A stretch of DNA of 10,477 bases. Origin: Rickettsiales bacterium (GTDB taxonomy: Bacteria > Pseudomonadota > Alphaproteobacteria > Rickettsiales > UBA3002). How positions within the stretch are numbered: the first letter of the stretch is position 1; each line of letters opens with the position of its first letter. The stretch lies in contig JAIXZB010000213.1 of NCBI GenBank assembly GCA_027489915.1, forward strand, positions 1-10,477, in the 5' to 3' direction. A program made the translations under genes and the position numbers. Under the pieces are notes generated by a model. It was not told the DNA's origin. It saw nothing but the letters and a program-made list of their open reading frames with translations, and searched no databases. Positions 5,715-10,477 of the stretch are shown here, in pieces.

Positions 5715-6503
5715 ATGCAAAAAGAACTACGCAATATAATAACTACTGCACTGGTATGCTTTATAAGCACAACCTCAGCGTCGATTGCTCAAAGCGATTC
5801 AAAAGCCACTAATCCATGCCATTCAGGTGAAATAAAACGAACAGAATCTCAAACCTGCCTCATGCAAGGCATAGTATATGGGAACAATGGCAGCCGAGAA
5901 TTAGGAACGTTGATTACACTCAGCGCCGCCAAGCAATCAAATTCGAACAAATATTGGCTGCAAACGGCAGATAATAAACTGATAAATTTACACAGCTTTG
6001 AGCAAAATAATCCATCGTCAATTCTCTCCTGTGCCTTCAAAAGCTTGGGGTATAATCCCCAATACATCGGTAACCAGCAATCCTATAGCATCAGTCATTT
6101 TGGCTCTTACAGGCTAGAATTAAAAAATGGCGCGCTTGAAGGGGTCCTAAAAGCAAATTACCCATTTACAGGTACCCTAAGCACCCCCGATGGCACAAAG
6201 TGCAAAGGCAATTTTGATTATGCTCATGGCATATTTTCCTGGAAAGAAGCCAAGTCAATCTGCGAAAAAACCTATACCGAAGATGCTGGCAGATCCGCAA
6301 AACCTCAACTTCGCCAAATGAGGCACTACTACCACACTGCAGGTATCTATTACTTATGCGAAATCGAAGAGGCGAATGTTAGAGCAGACGAAAATAAAAC
6401 AACCAGCTATTACCGCATAGATTTCGAAAAAGACGGAAAACCCGGAGTGGTACTCATGCGAGAGGCAACTTACGCGCAACAAAGTAAGTGGAAGTTTAAG
6501 TAA
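5715..6503 (+). CDS. Unrecognised secreted protein with six cysteines
   Basis: I do not recognise this 262-residue protein. The start at 5715 is chosen because a GGGGAG Shine-Dalgarno lies about 8 nt upstream and because it gives a clean signal peptide. That peptide has a charged MQKELR, a hydrophobic core to about residue 24, and a likely cleavage after SIA (25/26). An in-frame ATG at 5652 would bury the signal inside a polar extension overlapping the CinA-type gene. The mature part has Cys 35, 48, 106, 163, 183 and 215, compatible with three disulfides in the periplasm or outside the cell. It is rich in Tyr, Asn and Ser, with beta-type stretches such as HFGSYRLELKNGALEGVLKA. No lipobox, catalytic motif or further membrane helix is visible. 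Its TAA ends one base before tRNA-Leu on the other strand. Confidence 0.75.
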   Translation: MQKELRNIITTALVCFISTTSASIAQSDSKATNPCHSGEIKRTESQTCLMQGIVYGNNGSRELGTLITLSAAKQSNSNKYWLQTADNKLINLHSFEQNNPSSILSCAFKSLGYNPQYIGNQQSYSISHFGSYRLELKNGALEGVLKANYPFTGTLSTPDGTKCKGNFDYAHGIFSWKEAKSICEKTYTEDAGRSAKPQLRQMRHYYHTAGIYYLCEIEEANVRADENKTTSYYRIDFEKDGKPGVVLMREATYAQQSKWKFK

Positions 6504-6590
6504 TGGTGCTCCCGACCGGAATCGAACCGGTACTCGATTACTCGAAACAGATTTTAAGTCTGCAGCGTCTACCAATTCCGCCACGGGAGC
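6504..6590 (-). tRNA. tRNA-Leu(TAA)
   Basis: A complete 87-nt class II tRNA is readable on the minus strand. The acceptor stem is GCTCCCG/CGGGAGC and the D-arm is GCGGAATTGGTAGACGC. The anticodon arm has loop CTTAAAA, giving anticodon TAA. A long variable arm (TCGAGTAATCGA) precedes the T-arm CCGGTTCGATTCCGG. The discriminator is A, with an encoded CCA. It follows oxyR by 50 bp on the same strand. Its 3' end directly abuts the stop codon of the opposing secreted-protein gene. Confidence 0.97.
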
Positions 6591-6640
6591 TGACCTCAAG
6601 CAATCTCTTAATGAAACAAAACGCCAAGGGCAAGCGTGAC

Positions 6641-7516
6641 CTAGGTTTTATTCGTTTGTAACACGCTGGCCATAGCTTGAATCAGCACAGCGCGTGGCGA
6701 AGAATCCCTGAAAACCAAGCCAATTTGCCGCGTGTAAGGGGCGCCCATGAAGGGAATATGCACAACCTGCTGCGTATCGATAGAAGCGCAAGCGGGCATC
6801 AGCGTCACACCATTACCCATAGAGACCATCTGGCGCAATGTCTCTAAACTGGTGGCACGAAACCCTGTGTGTTCGCTCGTACCAATCACACTGCACACAT
6901 CCAGGGCTTGATCTCGCAAGCAGTGCCCATCCTCAAGCAACAGCATGTTTTCTTTGACAACATCACATGGTTCCACCCATTTTTTACGTGCGAGCGGATT
7001 GGTGCGTGAAACCGCTAATGTAAAAGGCTCACAGAACAAAGGAATACTCAAAAGACCTTTTTCCGTCACTGGCAGTGCAAGCAATGCGGCATCAAGCGCC
7101 CCTGTGCGAAGCTGCTCTAGCAAACGCTCGCTTTTATCTTCAAGAAGCAACAGCGTAATCTTAGGGAATTCAGCCGCTATGCGCGGCACGGCAGATGGCA
7201 AGTAATACGGCGCAAGGGTGGGAAACGCACCCAAACGAAACTCTCCCGCCATAGGGTCACGCAGCGTTCTTGCATGCGCAACCAGTGCTTCTGCTTCTTG
7301 CGTAATAGATCTAGCGCGGTTTGCCAGCATCAGGCCTTCCGCGGTTAAATGCATCGATTTCTGTCTTCGCTCAAACAAAGCAACCCCAAGCCAACCCTCA
7401 AGCTTCTTGAGTTGCATACTCATAGTGGGCTGGCTGACATTGCACGCCGCCGAAGCCTTGCCCATATGGCCATAATCCGCCATTGCCACCAGATACTGTA
7501 AATCACGTAAATTCAT
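6641..7516 (-). CDS. oxyR: LysR-type hydrogen peroxide sensor OxyR
   Basis: This 291-residue LysR-family regulator has an N-terminal helix-turn-helix (MGKASAACNVSQPTMSMQLKKLE, residues about 18-40) and a periplasmic-binding-protein-like sensor domain from about residue 90. It carries Cys199 (LLEDGHCLRDQ) and Cys208 (LDVCS), at exactly the positions of the redox cysteine pair of E. coli OxyR. Peroxide would oxidise these to a disulfide and switch on the divergent DUF2061-ahpC-ahpD operon. No Shine-Dalgarno is visible. A perfect TATAAT on the minus strand ends only 6 nt before the ATG, so a leaderless transcript is possible. That TATAAT lies inside an OxyR-type box, which implies negative autoregulation. 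Confidence 0.96.
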   Translation of the reverse strand: MNLRDLQYLVAMADYGHMGKASAACNVSQPTMSMQLKKLEGWLGVALFERRQKSMHLTAEGLMLANRARSITQEAEALVAHARTLRDPMAGEFRLGAFPTLAPYYLPSAVPRIAAEFPKITLLLLEDKSERLLEQLRTGALDAALLALPVTEKGLLSIPLFCEPFTLAVSRTNPLARKKWVEPCDVVKENMLLLEDGHCLRDQALDVCSVIGTSEHTGFRATSLETLRQMVSMGNGVTLMPACASIDTQQVVHIPFMGAPYTRQIGLVFRDSSPRAVLIQAMASVLQTNKT

Positions 7517-7518
7517 AT

Positions 7519-7533
7519 ATAGATTATATCTAT
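7519..7533. promoter_or_regulatory. OxyR-type box 1
   Basis: This 15-bp dyad (ATAGAT-TAT-ATCTAT) matches the OxyR motif ATAGnTnnnAnCTAT at every fixed position. It begins 3 bp upstream of the oxyR start codon and contains a minus-strand TATAAT, so occupancy would block oxyR transcription. The same 12-bp core recurs in box 2, 31 bp away. Confidence 0.85.
7523..7528 (-). promoter_or_regulatory. Candidate -10 element of oxyR
   Basis: The minus strand reads a consensus TATAAT here, 6 nt before the ATG. A TTGTTT lies 16 bp further upstream as a weak -35. If used, transcription would begin at or next to the start codon, giving a leaderless mRNA. Confidence 0.5.
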
Positions 7534-7549
7534 CATAAATATAAAAACA

Positions 7550-7564
7550 ATCGATTATATCTAT
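7550..7564. promoter_or_regulatory. OxyR-type box 2
   Basis: ATCGATTATATCTAT differs from box 1 at a single position (C for A in the first tetramer) and keeps the 12-bp core GATTATATCTAT. It is the box nearer to the DUF2061-ahpC-ahpD operon, about 40 bp upstream of its first start codon. That is a suitable position for an activator contacting RNA polymerase at a promoter with no good -35. Confidence 0.8.
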
Positions 7565-7603
7565 AAATAATCCTGTGCCATAACTTGGTCAACAGGAGGA
7601 TGT

Positions 7604-7834
7604 ATGAACCGATTAAGCAAAACAGCAACCTACGGCGTTATGCACATGAGCGTGGCGTTTTTAGTTGCTTACTGCATTACGGGGAATTGGAAATTATCAG
7701 TGAGCATATCGCTGATTGAACCTATCGTACAGACCTTCTGCTATACCCTGCATGAACTGGCATGGGAACGTAAGCTGACCCGCAAGGCGCTTATGAGCCC
7801 CCACGGCGGGCATGCAGGCCTCTTTCACTCGTAA
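7604..7834 (+). CDS. DUF2061 small membrane protein
   Basis: The 76-residue protein matches the DUF2061 pattern: a start of the type SKTATYGVMH, two predicted membrane helices (about 10-26 and 31-48), and the conserved YTLHELAWERK. The tail ends in a His/Gly-rich HGGHAGLFHS. The function of the family is not established. A strong AGGAGG precedes the ATG. It is the first gene of the operon that continues into ahpC 23 bp later, so it is probably induced by OxyR under peroxide stress and located in the inner membrane. Confidence 0.88.
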   Translation: MNRLSKTATYGVMHMSVAFLVAYCITGNWKLSVSISLIEPIVQTFCYTLHELAWERKLTRKALMSPHGGHAGLFHS

Positions 7835-7857
7835 TTCAAATTCCACAGGAGATTACT

Positions 7858-8397
7858 ATGCTTGGTGTAGGCCAAAAATTCCCATCGTTTGCTGTAAAGG
7901 CAACCGTTTCACTCGATATGAACAACGCATTCGCCGATGTTACCAACGACACATACAAAGGCAAATGGCTCGTAGCCTTCTTTTGGCCAAAAGATTTTAC
8001 CTTTGTGTGCCCCACTGAAATCGCAGAATTTGGCAAGTTAAACAGAGAATTCGCCGACCGCGACGCACAAGTGCTTGGGGTATCAACCGATAACGAGTTT
8101 GTTCACCACGCATGGCGCACACATCACGCAGATTTGAAGGATATCCCCTTCCCTATGCTGGCGGATGTAAAGCGTGAACTCACTACCTCGCTCGGCATTC
8201 TCGATCCTGCCGAAGGCGTTGCACAACGCGCAACCTATGTGGTGGATCCTGAAGGCATCATTCGCTTTGTGATGGTGACCGATTTGAGCGTAGGTCGTAA
8301 CGTAAAAGAAGTAATTCGCGTTCTGGATGCACTCCAGACTGATGAACTCTGCCCATGCAACTGGCAAAAAGGGCAAGAAACCCTGAACGCCGCATAA
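7858..8397 (+). CDS. ahpC: AhpC-type 2-Cys peroxiredoxin
   Basis: The 179-residue peroxiredoxin reduces hydrogen peroxide and organic hydroperoxides. The peroxidatic Cys51 is in the standard FFWPKDFTFVCPTE. Near the C-terminus Cys165 and Cys167 lie in LCPCNWQKG, the three-cysteine layout of Mycobacterium tuberculosis AhpC (Cys61, 174, 176) rather than the enteric VCPA form. This form is reduced by AhpD rather than by AhpF, and ahpD follows 15 bp downstream. The start has a good AGGAG Shine-Dalgarno. Regulation by the neighbouring OxyR is very likely. Confidence 0.96.
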   Translation: MLGVGQKFPSFAVKATVSLDMNNAFADVTNDTYKGKWLVAFFWPKDFTFVCPTEIAEFGKLNREFADRDAQVLGVSTDNEFVHHAWRTHHADLKDIPFPMLADVKRELTTSLGILDPAEGVAQRATYVVDPEGIIRFVMVTDLSVGRNVKEVIRVLDALQTDELCPCNWQKGQETLNAA

Positions 8398-8412
8398 CCA
8401 CAGGAGCAATAT

Positions 8413-8973
8413 ATGAGTATAGAATCCCTACGCGATGCACTGCCCGATTTTACTCGCGATATTAAACTGAATCTTGGAAGTGTTCTGACGCCAGAAGGCG
8501 CGCCAGAACTCACACAGAATCAGATTCTTGGTACGGCGCTGGCAGTAGCATATGCAACACGTTCAGTGGCTGTGATTGAAGCTGTAAAAGCTGAAGCATC
8601 TGCCACATTAACAGAAGCAGAAATGACAGCCGCTAAATCCGCAGCTACCATTATGGCAATGAATAACGTCTATTACCGCTTCACACATTATGTAAGTGAT
8701 AAAGAAGTTACTGGCTTACCAGCCAAACTGCGTATGAATGTGATTGGGAGCCCTGGCATTCCAAAGCTGGATTTTGAAATCTATTCACTCGCAGTATCCT
8801 CAGTAAATGGATGCGGCATGTGCATGGAAGCCCACACCCACGAACTTACCAAAGCAGGGCTAGCAAAGGTTGGGATACAATCTGCAATTCGCATCGCAGC
8901 TGTTGTCAATGCAGCAGCTCAAGGATTGTTCATTGCATCGACTGATAGTAACTCATTAGCTATCGCTGCCTAA
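8413..8973 (+). CDS. ahpD: AhpD alkylhydroperoxidase (carboxymuconolactone decarboxylase family)
   Basis: The 186-residue all-helical protein is the thiol partner that reduces AhpC. The CxxC redox site is Cys134/Cys137 in NGCGMCMEAHTH. Glu122 (DFEIYS) and His141 match the proton-relay Glu118 and His137 of the mycobacterial enzyme. The residue just before the second Cys is Met136, where the mycobacterial protein has His132. In mycobacteria AhpD is itself recharged by lipoyl-SucB and Lpd; whether this holds here is inference. A good AGGAG Shine-Dalgarno precedes the ATG. The gene ends one base from the convergent MotE-like gene, inside whose 3' end its terminator lies. Confidence 0.96.
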   Translation: MSIESLRDALPDFTRDIKLNLGSVLTPEGAPELTQNQILGTALAVAYATRSVAVIEAVKAEASATLTEAEMTAAKSAATIMAMNNVYYRFTHYVSDKEVTGLPAKLRMNVIGSPGIPKLDFEIYSLAVSSVNGCGMCMEAHTHELTKAGLAKVGIQSAIRIAAVVNAAAQGLFIASTDSNSLAIAA

Positions 8974-8974
8974 A

Positions 8975-9781
8975 CTAAGGCGCTGCCACCGCCGCACTGG
9001 CGTCTGGCAGCGCCTTCACTTTGCGCAATTCCGCTAATTCTTCCGTTACGTCCTTAGCACGCTTAGGATCCATTGCTGCAAGTACGGGCGCAACTTTGCG
9101 CTCTGACATGGCATCAATAACAGATAGTAGAATAGTCATATCCAGTTCATTAAAGATAACTGCCGCATCGACAGGTTTCATGTTTTCATATATTTTCACC
9201 AAGCTCTTCACATCAGAATCCTGATGTTTCTTATAGGTTTCAATTAACCCCTTCACTTCCACCTGAAGCTTTTTCATTTCATCAATACGCGAAGTAATAC
9301 GCTGCTCTGTGGCTTCAAGCGTTTTTTCTTTTACAACAAGCTCCTTCTCACGCACATCAAGTGCATCGCGGCGTTGCGCGAGGTTTTGTAATAAATCCAG
9401 CTCAATTTGATTGTATTTGGTTTGCTCTTTTAACTTCTTTAGTGCCTTAACTTCTGTAGGGCTGATATCACTTCCACCCGGTTCTGGCTTTTCTTTCTTA
9501 GCATCTTCTTTTTTGCCACTCTCTTCCTTTTTTTCTTCTTTCTTGGGCTCTTCGGCAACCGCGCTTGATACAAGCGTTTCACGCAATTCTATAGTATCAA
9601 AATAAATAGAATTAAGCTTCAAAACAAGAAGTAGGCTAAGCATAGTCATAGTAATCGGCAAAACGCGAAAACGCGAACGCTGCGCTTTTGAAAGTGAATA
9701 AGTACGCTTAGTCACTACTTTAGGCTTTGGATTCACCGAAGATGGATTAATGCCTTGCATGGAATCACGTCCTTTATTCAT
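8975..9781 (-). CDS. motE: MotE-like flagellar motor protein (MgtE N-terminal-like domain)
   Basis: The 268-residue protein has a short basic cytoplasmic start and one membrane helix (about residues 40-61). A highly charged Glu/Lys stretch (about 77-100) follows, then a long coiled coil (about 108-190, LAQRRDALDVREKELVVKEK). The C-terminal MgtE-N-like domain includes YENMKPVDAAVIFNELD and VLAAMDPKRAKDVTEEL. This matches the periplasmic MotE of alphaproteobacteria, a chaperone for MotC in flagellar rotation. The gene overlaps the DUF6468 stop codon by 8 bp and follows fliM, which supports the assignment. Met8 (9760) is an alternative start with AAAGGACG upstream. The last codons form half of a long terminator hairpin. 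Confidence 0.87.
   Translation of the reverse strand: MNKGRDSMQGINPSSVNPKPKVVTKRTYSLSKAQRSRFRVLPITMTMLSLLLVLKLNSIYFDTIELRETLVSSAVAEEPKKEEKKEESGKKEDAKKEKPEPGGSDISPTEVKALKKLKEQTKYNQIELDLLQNLAQRRDALDVREKELVVKEKTLEATEQRITSRIDEMKKLQVEVKGLIETYKKHQDSDVKSLVKIYENMKPVDAAVIFNELDMTILLSVIDAMSERKVAPVLAAMDPKRAKDVTEELAELRKVKALPDASAAVAAP
8977..9016. terminator. Bidirectional terminator hairpin between ahpD and motE
   Basis: AAGGCGCTGCCA (8977-8988) and TGGCAGCGCCTT (9005-9016) are perfect 12-bp inverted repeats. The loop contains a further CGCC/GGCG stem (8990-8993 with 8999-9002). It starts 4 bp after the ahpD stop and includes the motE stop and its last codons. The T-tract is weak on both strands (TTCACTTT on plus, TTAGTTT on minus). 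Confidence 0.75.
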
Positions 9782-10304
9782 TGCTCTTTAGTGCATCTAG
9801 CAATTCTTGTTCCGCTTTCGACCTCATGCGCAAACCAGCACGCCGCTTATCTGCATCAGCACCTGTAATTGGCGCTGATTCTGATGCAGCCTGTCGTGCA
9901 GCCACTGCTTCAGCAGTGGGCGCTTGGCCTCGGCTTCCACGCGGCACATCGGCAGAACGATTAAGCGCTGCTCCACGCAGATTATTGGAAGGCGCATCAT
10001 GTTTATCCGCAATTTTAGCACTACGCTCGATAAGAAACTGCAAGTCATCTGCCAAAAAATTAGCTTTATCAATTTTGTGCTGGATATTCTCACTAATGCG
10101 CGTTGAAGCGGCATGGATTTCGGCAATGCTCTGCGTTGCCCGCTGTGTGGATTCATCAAATTCCTGCACAATCTGCGCAAGCTCACTTTTTGCATCCTGA
10201 AGTAGGCGAATACGTTTATTCAAGCGAGAACAATAAAACAGCGTGATAATGAGCAACACTGCCATCATCACATCGACAATCAGCGTCAGAACCATATTGC
10301 CCAT
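9774..10304 (-). CDS. DUF6468 family protein in the flagellar operon
   Basis: The 176-residue protein has one N-terminal membrane helix (about residues 4-24, VLTLIVDVMMAVLLIITLFY). Next comes a basic LNKRIRLLQDAKSELAQIVQEF, then a coiled coil (to about 100), then a low-complexity Ala/Arg-rich tail. This is the DUF6468 pattern found between fliM and motE in alphaproteobacteria. Its role is not established; position and topology suggest a membrane-anchored, cytoplasm-facing factor of the flagellar basal body. It starts one base after the fliM stop and overlaps motE by 8 bp, so all three are translationally linked. The C-terminal half is probably disordered. Confidence 0.85.
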   Translation of the reverse strand: MGNMVLTLIVDVMMAVLLIITLFYCSRLNKRIRLLQDAKSELAQIVQEFDESTQRATQSIAEIHAASTRISENIQHKIDKANFLADDLQFLIERSAKIADKHDAPSNNLRGAALNRSADVPRGSRGQAPTAEAVAARQAASESAPITGADADKRRAGLRMRSKAEQELLDALKSNE

Positions 10305-10305
10305 G

Positions 10306-10477
10306 CTAACTATCCCTATGCATCAAACGGTATTTACGAATATCTTCATCTAAAGAAACGGCCATTGTATCTCCAACCCGTCCCAAGCGGCCTGTGGTCA
10401 ATTCCACACCACCGCACTTCAAAACAATAGGATCATCAGGTGTAGCATTGAGAAGCACTGTGGAGCCAATTTTGAAT
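10306..10477 (-). CDS. fliM: Flagellar motor switch protein FliM, C-terminal end (5' truncated by window)
   Basis: An open frame runs in from the window edge to a TAG at 10308-10306, giving 56 visible residues. The text FKIGSTVLLNATPDDPIVLK followed by CGGVELTTGRLGRVGDTMAV is the SpoA/FliMN C-terminal domain of FliM, which in the C-ring packs against FliN. The end, DEDIRKYRLMHRDS, is short and basic. It precedes DUF6468 by one base. FliN shares this fold, but the context with DUF6468 and MotE favours FliM. Confidence 0.85.
   Translation of the reverse strand, partial: FKIGSTVLLNATPDDPIVLKCGGVELTTGRLGRVGDTMAVSLDEDIRKYRLMHRDS

Noticed and set aside
6504..6640. tRNA-Leu as an integration site of a genomic island
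   Set aside because: There is no integrase nearby and no repeat of the tRNA 3' end elsewhere in the window; the flanks look like ordinary chromosome.
6600..6640. Possible oxyR terminator in the oxyR to tRNA-Leu gap
   Set aside because: On the minus strand CGCTTGCCCTTGGCG followed by TTTTGTTT looks tempting, but only three or four base pairs form, so it is not called.
9781..10200. A 139-codon plus-strand ORF antisense to DUF6468
   Set aside because: It is a shadow of the Ala/Arg-rich coding sequence; the minus-strand frame matches a known family in its expected operon.
1..10477. CRISPR arrays, insertion sequences, phage genes
   Set aside because: No regularly spaced repeats, terminal inverted repeats, transposase or phage structural genes are visible in any frame.

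Overview
The window looks like chromosomal DNA from a motile, AT-leaning alphaproteobacterium. The best evidence is at the right end, where fliM, a DUF6468 gene and a MotE-like gene lie in the order typical of alphaproteobacterial flagellar clusters. A LysR-type OxyR, a mycobacterial-style AhpC/AhpD pair, tRNA genes with encoded CCA, and housekeeping genes (map, hup, recQ) complete the picture. There is no integrase, transposase, CRISPR array or other clear sign of a mobile element. The genus cannot be read from the sequence.

Left part (1-2300). The 3' portion of recQ (+) ends one base from the end of a LexA-like S24-family repressor (-). The repressor joins a LexA-type winged helix to a peptidase domain whose predicted cleavage site is Cys-Gly, as in UmuD, rather than the Ala-Gly of LexA. 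Its upstream region holds a three-half-site operator (AGAACAA, TTGTTCT, TTGTTCT). The operator overlaps a plausible forward promoter leading to a 65-codon ORF that has a ribosome binding site. This resembles a small damage-response switch with an undescribed target. An SSAT-like GNAT acetyltransferase (-) follows.

Middle part (2300-5700). tRNA-Asp(GTC) and tRNA-Val(TAC), an HU gene with its own terminator, an SDR oxidoreductase and methionine aminopeptidase are all on the minus strand. The SDR and map overlap and probably form an operon. A hairpin right after tRNA-Asp includes the CCA end of the tRNA and runs into the GNAT start codon. Divergent from map is a stand-alone CinA/MoaB-type domain protein, followed by an unrecognised secreted protein with six cysteines in its mature part, whose stop codon abuts tRNA-Leu(TAA).

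Right part (6500-10477). oxyR (-) is divergent from a DUF2061-ahpC-ahpD operon (+). The intergenic region contains two near-identical palindromic OxyR-type boxes 31 bp apart. OxyR (Cys199/Cys208) probably controls both sides; AhpC and AhpD would reduce peroxides with a thiol relay. A 12-bp perfect inverted repeat terminates ahpD and also encodes the C-terminus of the convergent MotE-like gene. MotE, DUF6468 and fliM (partial) form a tightly packed minus-strand flagellar motor operon.
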